In this document: one piece after another, positions 8,932-17,228 of the stretch
Layout: each line of letters opens with the position of its first letter
How positions within the stretch are numbered: the first letter of the stretch is position 1
From: Sphingomonas citricola
Lineage (GTDB): Bacteria; Pseudomonadota; Alphaproteobacteria; Sphingomonadales; Sphingomonadaceae
Direction of reading: 5' to 3'
NCBI RefSeq assembly: GCF_019429535.1
Contig: NZ_JAHXZM010000008.1
Coordinates: 1-64,000, forward strand
DNA: 64,000 nt
The notes under the pieces: generated by a model
What the model was told of the DNA's origin: nothing
What the model saw: the letters and a program-made list of their open reading frames with translations, nothing else
The model's database searches: none
Position numbers and translations under genes: made by a program

Positions 8932-10290
8932 ATGAGTTCTTCCCCGCCGATTGGGGTGTCGGTTGCCGACAACGTACCCGACGGCACGGCGGAGCGCCCG
9001 CGCGCGCGGCGTTTAGCGCTGGTGCTGCATCGCCCGCCGGGACGCAGCATGGCATGGTGGCTCGATCCGATCTGGGCGATTGTCGCCATCGTGCTGCCGA
9101 TCTTCTGCTTCGCAGCGTACCTCAATCAGTTCAACTACTCGTTATACAACGCGAGCGCCGATTTCGTGACATGGCAGACGTTCGGTCTGGCAATGTTCAG
9201 CGCTACGATGCTGCTGCTGGGCATAGCGATCGGCCGCGGGCTCGTACGACGGCGGGACATGATCGTGCTGATTGATCCCGACCGCGCCACCAAGGTGCTG
9301 CAGTGGTTCGGATGGATCGCCATCGTCGCTTACGTTCTGCTGCTGGGAACCCTGCTGTATCGCTTCGACCTGGTGCTCGAGCTTCTGCGCGGCAACGCGG
9401 CCGCTGCGGGGCTGCTGCGCGAGGCATTGGGTCGGATACCAGGGGTTACTTCCCTGGTTCAGTTCGGAATTGTCTATTTGGCGCTTTTGTCGGCGCTGGT
9501 CACGCTGGCAGGTTACCAGATGCCATCGCGCATCCGCCAGATCGCGCTTGCAATCATCGTGCTGACGTTCCTACGCTCGGTGCTCAACTCGGAACGGCTC
9601 GCATTGCTGGAAATCCTGGCTGCGATGTTCATGATCCCAATCGCGTATCGCTGGCGACCGTCTGCGTTGCGCAATTTCGCACCGTTTATCGGTGTCGGCG
9701 CCGTGTTTGCAGCATTCGCCGCGGGCGAATATTTCCGCAGCTGGCAATATTACCGATTATTTTTCCGCTCGTACCTCGATTTTATCAGTCAACGCTTCGC
9801 GGGGTATTTTTCAACCTCGATCAACAATGGTGCGGGTGCGTATCTGATGTACGGCCGTCATCATTCCACGCCTGAGATCACGATCGGTTGGATTAGTAAA
9901 TTTCCCGGACTTCGCACCTTTTTTGCTTCCGAAGACGAATCGATGATGAATCAATATCTTCAGAAATACGCGACGCTCGAATTCAATAATCCAGGCGGAT
10001 TTTTCTCCGCCTACCTGGATTACAATTTCGTTTTTGCATCCTTGTTCATGGTGGGTCTCGGTATTCTGATCGGCTCGGTGCACCGCAGCTTCCAGAACGG
10101 CAACCTCGCTGGACTGATGTTGTATCCCGCGGTGTTCCTCGGCTTAACCGATCTGATCCGCGTCATTTACATCGTCGACACACGCACGCTGCCGATCTTC
10201 CTAGGTACGGCAATCGTCTTTTACGCGCTGCGACCGATGCAGTTGCCGCGGGATCGTTTTCTCGCCCAAGTGGCATCAGCCGCGAACTGA
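8932..10290 (+). CDS. Wzy-like O-antigen/EPS polymerase (putative)
   Basis: A 452-residue integral membrane protein with many hydrophobic spans and a larger polar loop around residues 280-350 (after YFRSWQYYRLFFRSY, before the last spans). This layout fits Wzy-type polymerases, which link lipid-bound repeat units on the periplasmic side. Sequence conservation in this group is weak, so the call rests on topology and on the neighbours (flippase, glycosyltransferases). ATG 8932 is chosen over an in-frame ATG at 8872 because CAGGAG precedes it. It begins a rightward run of genes that ends with the GMC oxidoreductase. Confidence 0.7.
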   Translation: MSSSPPIGVSVADNVPDGTAERPRARRLALVLHRPPGRSMAWWLDPIWAIVAIVLPIFCFAAYLNQFNYSLYNASADFVTWQTFGLAMFSATMLLLGIAIGRGLVRRRDMIVLIDPDRATKVLQWFGWIAIVAYVLLLGTLLYRFDLVLELLRGNAAAAGLLREALGRIPGVTSLVQFGIVYLALLSALVTLAGYQMPSRIRQIALAIIVLTFLRSVLNSERLALLEILAAMFMIPIAYRWRPSALRNFAPFIGVGAVFAAFAAGEYFRSWQYYRLFFRSYLDFISQRFAGYFSTSINNGAGAYLMYGRHHSTPEITIGWISKFPGLRTFFASEDESMMNQYLQKYATLEFNNPGGFFSAYLDYNFVFASLFMVGLGILIGSVHRSFQNGNLAGLMLYPAVFLGLTDLIRVIYIVDTRTLPIFLGTAIVFYALRPMQLPRDRFLAQVASAAN

Positions 10291-10302
10291 TAGGCGTTCC
10301 TC

Positions 10303-11202
10303 ATGCACGAAACCGCAGCGTTCCCTGCCTCTGCCCCTGCCTCTGCCCCTGCATTGTCGCTTGTGGTGACGACGCTTGGACGTGTCGAACAGGTCGAACG
10401 GCTGTTCGACAGCCTTGCGCAACAATCCTTCACCGATTTCGACGTGCTGGTGGTCGACCAGAATGACGACGACCGTTTGGCCAGCATCTGCGTGCGGCCA
10501 TGGCCTTTCCGGATCGAACGCCTTCATACGCCGGGCGAGCGCGGTGCCAGCCGTGGCCGTAACCGGGGATGGCGCCGAACCCGAGGCAATATCGTGCTCT
10601 TCCCCGACGATGATTGCTGGTATCCGAGCGACTTCCTGGAGAAATCCGTCGCGGCGATGACGCACTGGAATTGCGACATCATATCGGGCCGCGCCGCTGA
10701 CGAAACCGGTCGAAGCATCAATGGCCGGTTCGAGGAGGCGCCCCAACCGCTCGACCTGGTCAACGTTTGGACAACGGCGATCGAGTGGATGGTGTTGTTC
10801 CGTCGCAGTGCGCTGGACATGCTCGACGGGTTCGATGACGACATCGGCATTGGTGCTGCGACACCGTGGCAATCGTGCGAAATCCAGGACATTCTCATTC
10901 GTGCGCTACGTGCCGGTCTGCGCTGCTGGTATGATCCCGCGCTCGTCGGTCACCACGAAGAGATGATCCTGGGCAGTCCCGATGCGAAGCTGATGCGAAA
11001 GGCGCACGGCTATGCTCGCGGCATGGGATTTGTCCTTCGGCTGCATGGCTATGGCCCAATCAAGATTGCGGAGTGGGTCGCGCGCCCGCTGGCCAGTGCG
11101 GCAGTGTCGCTGGCGCGCGGGCGCGCCGATATGCTGCCGTACTACGGTCGTGTCGCGATTGGCCGATTGGAAGGCGCCTTGCGCCGCACCTATGGGAATT
11201 GA
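10303..11202 (+). CDS. Family 2 glycosyltransferase
   Basis: The 299-residue protein has the GT2 pattern LSLVVTTLGRVEQVERLFDSL, then VVDQNDDDRL and the acidic motif LFPDDDCWYPSDF. Between the start and the fold is a short Pro-Ala-Ser stretch (PASAPASAPA) coded by a 12-base tandem repeat. It starts 12 bases after the polymerase stop, and its own stop overlaps the start of the following beta-helix gene. It is therefore probably expressed from the polymerase promoter. Donor sugar is unknown. Confidence 0.88.
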   Translation: MHETAAFPASAPASAPALSLVVTTLGRVEQVERLFDSLAQQSFTDFDVLVVDQNDDDRLASICVRPWPFRIERLHTPGERGASRGRNRGWRRTRGNIVLFPDDDCWYPSDFLEKSVAAMTHWNCDIISGRAADETGRSINGRFEEAPQPLDLVNVWTTAIEWMVLFRRSALDMLDGFDDDIGIGAATPWQSCEIQDILIRALRAGLRCWYDPALVGHHEEMILGSPDAKLMRKAHGYARGMGFVLRLHGYGPIKIAEWVARPLASAAVSLARGRADMLPYYGRVAIGRLEGALRRTYGN

Positions 11203-12667
11203 TGCGTTGATGGCATGGTCGCGCCGCCAGGTGATCGCTGGTCTAGCTGGTTCATGCGTGATCACGGCATGTCAGGGCAAGGAGCGCTCGGTAGCATCCG
11301 CGCCTACCGGCACGATCACCAAGCGACCGACGCGCACGCTATCCAGCCTGGGGGTCGACCGGTTCAGCAACCGTGATCAGTGGACACGGCTTGATCAGGC
11401 CTTTCGCGCCGCACACGAGCAAGGGTTCGATCTCCTGGGCGATCCCGATGCTTACTACCGCCACGATGGTCCCTTGTCGCTTCAGGGTGTCTCGTTCGAT
11501 GGCCAGGGATGCACGTTGGGCGCACTGGCGGATGCGCGACAGGTGTTGCGCTGTATCGGGCGCGACTTCCGTATCGCGAACCTACGCCTGCTCGGCGCGG
11601 CGAACGCGCGCACGTCCGACGATTGGGACGATGGTCTGTGGATCGGCGACGAGGGCAACCAGGCGACTGATTTCGTCATCGAGAACGTCACGGTTGACGC
11701 GGTTGCCCCTGGCCGAGGCGTGGCTGCCGCAGGCTTCATGTTCAACAACGCGCATCGTGGGCGCATCATCCGGCCCATCGTGCGCCACAGCTTCGCCGAC
11801 GGCATCCACGTCACCAACGGATCGACTGACCTGACATTCGAGCGGCCGTTGGCGGAGAATACGGGCGACGACGGTTTCGCGGTCGTCTCCTATGTGCGGC
11901 AACGTCAGGTATGTCGCAATATTCGCGCGGTCGACGGCATCAGCCGTGACTCAGCGGCGCGTGGCTTTACTGTGGTTGGCGGAACCGACGTCGTTTATGA
12001 GCGGCCATTGATCGAACGCGCTGCGGCCGCGGGCGTCTATCTCTACGGCGAGGAAGCGTTCAACACGTTCGGCGTGGCGCGCTGCCAAGTGATCGCACCC
12101 GTGATCCGCGGCTGCGTGACCGGGCGCAGGCTACCCGCTGGCTTCGATCAAGGCGCCATCACGATTGGCGGGCGGGCGGGTCAAGACCTTGCTGGATCGG
12201 AAACGCTCCCGCGCGCGGCGGTGGATTGTACCGTCACTGATCCCGTCATCGATACGGTAGGCCGGGCATGTCGTGCGGCGGTGATGCTGCATGAATTCGC
12301 GGTACGCCCGCGTATCGCCGGCGCACGTTTGCGCAACATCACCTCCAACAATCCCGACCTCCGCCCCAACGGTTTCGACATCGGTGGGCGCGATGCCGTG
12401 ATCGATCGACCGCAACTGACCGACATCGCCGGCCTTGCTTTCGTGTTGACACGCACGGCAAGCGGAACGGCAACGGTCACCGCGCCAGTCGTCAGCGGCA
12501 GCCGGCTTCGCGGTGGCCCGGTCGACAGCGCGATCTACGCAGAGAATGCACCGGGCCTGCGTCGCCTCAGCATCAGTGGCGGACGCTTCACCAAGGGTTC
12601 TACGCGGCTGGTGATCAGCCTGTTACCCGCCGACAAGCTGCGTCTTGCCGACAACGTGATCGGTTGA
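11192..12667 (+). CDS. Right-handed beta-helix (pectate-lyase-like) lipoprotein
   Basis: About 491 residues. The N-terminus has twin arginines (WSRRQVIAGLAG) and a lipobox VITAC, suggesting a Tat-exported lipoprotein. The rest shows the short recurring strands of a parallel beta-helix (for example TDFVIENVTVDAV, VVYERPLIERAAAAGVYLYG), as in polysaccharide lyases, epimerases and GH28-related proteins. A role in trimming or modifying the polymer outside the inner membrane is inferred. ATG 11192 overlaps the preceding gene; ATG 11210 is an equally good start. No catalytic residues can be assigned with confidence. Confidence 0.72.
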   Translation: MGIDALMAWSRRQVIAGLAGSCVITACQGKERSVASAPTGTITKRPTRTLSSLGVDRFSNRDQWTRLDQAFRAAHEQGFDLLGDPDAYYRHDGPLSLQGVSFDGQGCTLGALADARQVLRCIGRDFRIANLRLLGAANARTSDDWDDGLWIGDEGNQATDFVIENVTVDAVAPGRGVAAAGFMFNNAHRGRIIRPIVRHSFADGIHVTNGSTDLTFERPLAENTGDDGFAVVSYVRQRQVCRNIRAVDGISRDSAARGFTVVGGTDVVYERPLIERAAAAGVYLYGEEAFNTFGVARCQVIAPVIRGCVTGRRLPAGFDQGAITIGGRAGQDLAGSETLPRAAVDCTVTDPVIDTVGRACRAAVMLHEFAVRPRIAGARLRNITSNNPDLRPNGFDIGGRDAVIDRPQLTDIAGLAFVLTRTASGTATVTAPVVSGSRLRGGPVDSAIYAENAPGLRRLSISGGRFTKGSTRLVISLLPADKLRLADNVIG

Positions 12668-12765
12668 CCTCACCCGACCGCTCCGGCGTTTCACATGGAC
12701 ACTTCTGCTACCCGCCGGTAGGCGGCCCGCGTCGTCAACGCGTGAACAAGGGGGCGCGCACACAC

Positions 12766-13581
12766 ATGAACGCAGTCCGATCTCGAATGCCCTGCGTCAC
12801 CCTGCCGCGCTCCGGGATGGTGGTGCCGCGGATCGGTGTCGGCCTTGCGCACCTCCATCTAATGCCGTCGCACGCCCGTACCGCGCTGATCGACACTGCG
12901 ATCGATCTGGGGATGACTCACTTCGACACGTCGCGTTTCTACAGCGACGGTTTGTCCGAAGAAGTGCTCGGCCGCGTACTTGGAACACGCCGCAACAGGG
13001 TTACGATCACCACCAAGTTCGGGTTGCTGCCAACGCCGCTGATCGGTCGCATGGGGCCGCTGGCACCGTTCGGGCGCAAGCTGCGCTCCGCCGCTACGCG
13101 GTTGAAGCTGACGCGTTATCCCAGACAACGCTACACGCCGGACACGTTGCAGCGCTCCATCGCTGCGTCGCTCAAGGCGCTGCGGACTGATTACGTCGAT
13201 GTGCTCGCGATCCATGAGCCCGCCGGCGCTGCGAGCCTCAATAACGAGATGATCGAGGCCTTGGTCGCCGTGCGCGCCAGCGGCATGGCGCGCCTGATCG
13301 GCGTGGCCGGCGATACGATCGACGACGTGGTCGCACGCTGGGGCGACGTGCTGGATGTGGTGCAGACCGCGGAAAGCCGCTGGGAAGAAACCCGGTTCGT
13401 GCCCGATTTCACCTATAGCCTGTTTTCGTCGCAGCGCGCGCACAGCGCAGCCCCGCTGTCGCAAGACGGGATCAACGCGCGCCTGACGGGAGCACTGGAG
13501 CGTCGGCCGAACGGAGCGGTGATTGTGCAAACGCGCAACCCGGATCGATTATCCGGTTATGCACGATTGGTGACGCCGTGA
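12766..13581 (+). CDS. Aldo/keto reductase
   Basis: The 271-residue protein shows an AKR active-site layout: Asp in HFDTSRFYSDG, Tyr in the same segment, Lys in TTKFG and His in VLAIHEP, on a TIM-barrel pattern. It is shorter than a typical AKR of about 300-330 residues, and the last barrel turns are compact. The start is ATG 12766, with a GGGGG stretch upstream; the frame is open back to 12664. The stop overlaps the GMC gene as GTGA, so the two are coupled. It presumably reduces or oxidises a sugar intermediate or secondary metabolite, which is inference from context. Confidence 0.85.
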   Translation: MNAVRSRMPCVTLPRSGMVVPRIGVGLAHLHLMPSHARTALIDTAIDLGMTHFDTSRFYSDGLSEEVLGRVLGTRRNRVTITTKFGLLPTPLIGRMGPLAPFGRKLRSAATRLKLTRYPRQRYTPDTLQRSIAASLKALRTDYVDVLAIHEPAGAASLNNEMIEALVAVRASGMARLIGVAGDTIDDVVARWGDVLDVVQTAESRWEETRFVPDFTYSLFSSQRAHSAAPLSQDGINARLTGALERRPNGAVIVQTRNPDRLSGYARLVTP

Positions 13582-15170
13582 CGCGCTCCGCCAGTCGACA
13601 TTCGCTCGGGTCCCGACGCGAGCACGTCCATGCCGACGTGTGCGTGATTGGCGCAGGCATTGCCGGCCTGACGGCAGCCGTTAGGATCGCTGCGCATTCG
13701 CGCCTGCGCGTCGTTGTGCTGGAAAGCGGTACGGCAACGGCGCTCGACCACGAAGCGGCAATGGTCGAGCTCGACACGGTGGACGATCCCACGGGCAGGT
13801 ATCAGGGGATCGCACGCGGTCGCGGCATCGGCGGCACCTCGGCCAAATGGGCTGGCAAGCTGCTTCCTTTGTCGCCGGGCGACATGGCGGCTCGGCCATA
13901 TCTTGACCTGCCCGGCTGGCCGATCACGCCGAACGACCTGTCGCGCTACACCCGCGAGATCGAGGCGATGATGGGGGTTGATAACAGCCCCTACGAACAT
14001 GATCAGGACCCCGATCTAAATCCCGGGCGATTGTTGCCCACCGGCATGTCCGACATCGCTTGGCGCTGGCCCAAGCGTCCCACCAAGGCAAATCATCGGA
14101 TCGATCACGTGCTGCGGCACGAACTCGAGCGATTGAATAACCTCGAGATTTGGACCGATGCGACCGTGGGTAGGCTGGAGATAGCGGAAGGGCGTCTGAC
14201 CGAAGTGTCCGCGACCAATCACCGCGGAGGCGAATTGACTGTGGCGGCCACCATGTTCGTGATCGCGGCCGGCACGCTTGAAAGTACCCGCTTGTTGCTG
14301 TTGGCTGATGCGCAAAACGAGGGTTGCATCAGCCGCACGACAGACAGCCTGGGACGTTATTTCAACGACCATTTCGGCGTAGAGGTCGCCGTTCTACGCG
14401 CTGCATCGATGACGCCGCTCAACCGCGCGCTCGCCGACCGCAAGGTCAACCGCACGGTTCGCCACCTACATGGTGAGCTCAGCGCGGGGCGACAACAAGC
14501 AGCTCGAAGCGCAAGCGCGTACTTTGACTTCGACGCGGTGTTTGCAGAGGATTCTGCGACCGCGCGCGCACGGGCGATGATTGCCAGCCTGCGTGCGCGT
14601 GATGGCGCTGCAATGCTGCGTCACTCGGTGAGGATGATGCGAAAGCTTCCCGCACTCGGGCGAGCGTTGGCGTGGCAAGCGCGCCACCACCAACAATTCT
14701 GGTCCGCGGACGCGGTGATCAACGTCAAAATCTGGATCGAGCAACGTCCGATCGCAGCGAACCGGCTGACATTGGGCGAGCGGCGCGACAGTTTGAACAT
14801 GCCGATGCTGCACGTGGATCTTGAGCGCACGTCGGACGACGAGCACACGCTGCAAACCGCGCGGCAGAGCCTGGCGGATCTGTGGCATACCGATCCGACG
14901 TTGGGTTCACTCGACTGGAGCACGTTGCCTGAGCGCGCGATCGACGCCGCGTCTGAACAGGCGCACCCCGCAGGATCGCTGCGAATGGGACATGATCCGC
15001 GCACGTCTGTGGTCGGACCGACGCTGCGGGTTCACGCAATCTCCAACGTACAGATCGCCAGTGCCGCGGTGTTCCCGACTTCCGGTAGCGCCAATCCTAC
15101 CTTCACCATCATGCAACTGGCGATGCGAGCGGCCGACGATCTCCTGTCGCAGTTCCGCATCGCCAGTTGA
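13578..15170 (+). CDS. GMC-family FAD-dependent oxidoreductase
   Basis: The 530-residue protein has the FAD-binding dinucleotide fold near the N-terminus (VCVIGAGIAGLTAAVRI). The C-terminal block includes HPAGSLRMG and VFPTSGSANPTFTIMQLAMRAADDL, which are hallmarks of GMC alcohol/sugar dehydrogenases (COG2303 type). It starts with GTG, overlapping the AKR stop, so both are made together. There is no signal peptide, pointing to a cytoplasmic enzyme. The substrate is unknown; a sugar alcohol or glycan precursor is plausible given the operon. Confidence 0.9.
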   Translation: MTRSASRHSLGSRREHVHADVCVIGAGIAGLTAAVRIAAHSRLRVVVLESGTATALDHEAAMVELDTVDDPTGRYQGIARGRGIGGTSAKWAGKLLPLSPGDMAARPYLDLPGWPITPNDLSRYTREIEAMMGVDNSPYEHDQDPDLNPGRLLPTGMSDIAWRWPKRPTKANHRIDHVLRHELERLNNLEIWTDATVGRLEIAEGRLTEVSATNHRGGELTVAATMFVIAAGTLESTRLLLLADAQNEGCISRTTDSLGRYFNDHFGVEVAVLRAASMTPLNRALADRKVNRTVRHLHGELSAGRQQAARSASAYFDFDAVFAEDSATARARAMIASLRARDGAAMLRHSVRMMRKLPALGRALAWQARHHQQFWSADAVINVKIWIEQRPIAANRLTLGERRDSLNMPMLHVDLERTSDDEHTLQTARQSLADLWHTDPTLGSLDWSTLPERAIDAASEQAHPAGSLRMGHDPRTSVVGPTLRVHAISNVQIASAAVFPTSGSANPTFTIMQLAMRAADDLLSQFRIAS

Positions 15171-15224
15171 GGATATACCACCCGGCCAACGAGCAGCCGA
15201 TCTGCCGGTATTGCGGCTACGCGG

Positions 15225-15608
15225 CTATTCGACGGCCACCACGCAGTCGGATACGCGGATCGGTCGTTCGGAAGCAGTTTGGCCGATCTGATCGATCCGG
15301 GTGGAGTAGCGATTGAGCGGGTCGGAAAGAGGAGCGATGCGATAGACCGTCGCGGATGTGGTGTCGTTGACCGACCAATCTTGCCCGGATTGCTGCGGTG
15401 CTGTCCCATAGGCGCGGCCCAGACAGGTGGCGACCTGCTCCACCGGCACGTTGGTCAGCCACGTGGCTTGCGCATCCGCACTGTCCTGTATCCTCGCTAC
15501 CCCAACTCCTGAAGAGGTGCATCCGCACAGTAGCACCAGCACCGCAGATACCAAACTTCTCACCCGTCTACTCCTCACTTCCGGCAGTACGCCGAGCCCA
15601 GCATCCAT
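15225..15608 (-). CDS. Putative small lipoprotein of unknown function
   Basis: About 127 residues starting at ATG 15608. The N-terminus has a basic stretch, then SLVSAVLVLLCGC with a lipobox-like end, so a membrane-anchored lipoprotein is likely. The mature region (VEQVATCLGRAYGTAPQQ, YRIAPLSDPLNRYSTRID) looks like small sphingomonad lipoproteins of unknown role. The frame is open far upstream into the iteron region, but those residues do not look like protein. It is convergent with the GMC gene. Confidence 0.6.
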   Translation of the reverse strand: MDAGLGVLPEVRSRRVRSLVSAVLVLLCGCTSSGVGVARIQDSADAQATWLTNVPVEQVATCLGRAYGTAPQQSGQDWSVNDTTSATVYRIAPLSDPLNRYSTRIDQIGQTASERPIRVSDCVVAVE

Positions 15609-15650
15609 TGCAGAAGATGGCGCGATAACGAAGCCGCTTTGACGTACGCA

Positions 15651-15671
15651 TTTCCTACTCGAAAGCACGAA
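15651..15671 (+). repeat. Iteron, upstream copy 1 (plus orientation)
   Basis: Contains TACTCGAAAGCACGAA preceded by TTTCC. It pairs as an inverted repeat with the copy at 15728-15748, just before repA. Such a pair upstream of an initiator gene often serves as the autoregulatory operator, and sometimes as part of the origin. Confidence 0.85.
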
Positions 15672-15727
15672 CTCGCATACGCTCATGGGTGCTTTTCCTC
15701 GCGCATACGCCTTCGCCCTCCCCAAAG

Positions 15728-15748
15728 TTCGTGCTTTCGAGTAGGAAA
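15728..15748 (-). repeat. Iteron, upstream copy 2 (inverted)
   Basis: This is the exact reverse complement of the 15651 copy. It ends 8 bases before the repA start codon, overlapping where its ribosome binding site should lie. RepA binding here could block its own expression. Confidence 0.85.
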
Positions 15749-15756
15749 TATCCGGC

Positions 15757-16794
15757 ATGACCCAGGTACCCGCCAAGCCGTCCGCTGCCCTCCCCGCCCG
15801 CACGCCTGCGTCCGCGCGCAAGCGCGATGGCAAGCCGCTATCGCAGCGTGACCTGTTCCAGCTCGACAGCCCCTTGTACGGCGAGATCCGCGGCGAGCGG
15901 TCGCTGATGGCGTTTCCGTTCTTCGCGCTGTCGAAGAACGCGTGGATGAAGCCGCTCAGCTACGAGCACGCCACCGTCTCGATCGAGGTGCGCCCGTCCG
16001 CCAACGGCGTCGCGACGATCTACGACAAGGAGATCGTGCTCTACATCGCCAGCCTGATGGCGGCGAAGCTGGAAGCGGGCGAGGACGTCGCGCAGGATTT
16101 CGTCTTCACCGCGCACGATTTGTTCTCGGTCACCGGCTCTAACCATTCGGCGCGGTCGTACCAGCGATTGTCCGAAGCGCTCGAGCGGCTGCAGGGCACG
16201 CAGATCAAGACCAACATCGAGGCGGGCGGCGAGGGCGAGGAGGGCTTCTTCTCGTGGCTGTCTGAAGCGCGACTGCATTATTCGAAGACCAAGACCGGCG
16301 AGCGGCGCCTGAAAGCCGTCAAAGTGCGGCTGTGCGACTGGCTGTTCCGCGCGATCCTGCGCGACCGGCAGGTGCTCAACTACGCCGCGACCTATTTCCA
16401 GCTCGGCCCCATCGAGCGGCGCATCTACGAGGTCGCGCGCTCGACCTGCGAGGACGGGCGGATGGAGATCGACCTCGCGACCTTCCGGCTCCAGATCGGC
16501 TATCAGAACCCGCTGTCGAACTTCCGTGCCGCGATGCGCGGGATCGCCGGGTCCGATGCGATCCCCGATTACGCGATCGAGCTGATCGAGGACGAGACCC
16601 CTGCCCCGGCTGCCGACGTTGGTGAGGGCGCCCAGCGCCGCGGACGCCGCGCCGCGCCCGCGCGCGTGGTCATCAACTATCGGCCGGAGCAGGCCGGCGA
16701 GCCGACCGACGAAGAGGTCGGCGGGCAGATTAACGCAGGCGCCGAATCACCGGCCACTGGCGCGCGCGAATCGACGCGCGAGCTGCCCGAGTAA
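15757..16794 (+). CDS. repA: Replication initiator RepA (RPA family)
   Basis: The 345-residue protein matches the replication initiator protein A family of alphaproteobacterial plasmids: DLFQLDSPLYGEIRGERSLM, then FPFFALSKNAWMKPL, then IYDKEIVLYIASLM, and a winged-helix-like region with QLGPIERRIYEVARSTC. It binds iterons to start replication, and iterons lie on both sides of the gene. In sphingomonads this family marks the megaplasmid group called Mega-RPA. The Pro/Ala/Arg-rich N-terminus and acidic C-terminal tail look like flexible ends. The ATG sits right after the inverted iteron, supporting autoregulation. Confidence 0.92.
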   Translation: MTQVPAKPSAALPARTPASARKRDGKPLSQRDLFQLDSPLYGEIRGERSLMAFPFFALSKNAWMKPLSYEHATVSIEVRPSANGVATIYDKEIVLYIASLMAAKLEAGEDVAQDFVFTAHDLFSVTGSNHSARSYQRLSEALERLQGTQIKTNIEAGGEGEEGFFSWLSEARLHYSKTKTGERRLKAVKVRLCDWLFRAILRDRQVLNYAATYFQLGPIERRIYEVARSTCEDGRMEIDLATFRLQIGYQNPLSNFRAAMRGIAGSDAIPDYAIELIEDETPAPAADVGEGAQRRGRRAAPARVVINYRPEQAGEPTDEEVGGQINAGAESPATGARESTRELPE

Positions 16795-16804
16795 CGTCGA
16801 TCAA

Positions 16805-16949
16805 TTCTACTCGAAAGCACGAAGAGCGCGGCTATTTCCTACTCGATAGCACGAACTCTCCGTGCTTATTCTACTCGAAAGCACGAATAGACCGCGTGTA
16901 TTTGGAGTTTTGTTCGCCAAATTCGGCATTTCCTACTCGAAAGCACGAA
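16805..16949 (+). repeat. Four direct iterons downstream of repA (candidate oriV)
   Basis: Four same-orientation copies of the TACTCGAAAGCACGAA unit lie at 16805-16823, 16835-16855 (GATAGC in place of GAAAGC), 16869-16887 and 16929-16949. An inverted half-site (CGAGTAGGAAA) follows at 17017-17027. Between the last copy and the half-site is an A/T-rich stretch (about 16956-16982) that could melt. Spacing of the first three starts is about 30-34 bases. This is the best candidate for the replication origin. Confidence 0.8.
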
Positions 16950-17051
16950 CCGTAGTCGCTTTCTTTGTTGGATTTTTCTTGCGACACCATGCGCAGGATC
17001 GGCGCTGATGCCGGCACGAGTAGGAAAGCGGCTGTGACCACATAAAAGAAA

Positions 17052-17071
17052 GCCCGGCACGAAGGCCGGGC
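17052..17071 (-). terminator. GC-rich hairpin with T-rich tail on the minus strand
   Basis: GCCCGGC and GCCGGGC form a 7-bp stem with a 6-base loop. Read on the minus strand it is followed by TTTCTTTT, giving an intrinsic-terminator shape. No minus-strand gene lies directly upstream, so it may end a short antisense transcript or block readthrough toward the iterons. Confidence 0.45.
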
Positions 17072-17228
17072 ATCCCGAAAGGTAGATGGAACGACGTCGC
17101 CAAACGTCGTCCCGGGGTCAATCACAACCCCTTCTAGATACCGGCGAAACCTTCCCGTTTCAAGGATGCGCGTTCGGCGCCACGCCCCTTTTTTGTTCCT
17201 GGTCCCAGCCCTGCGAAGGGGATGGACG

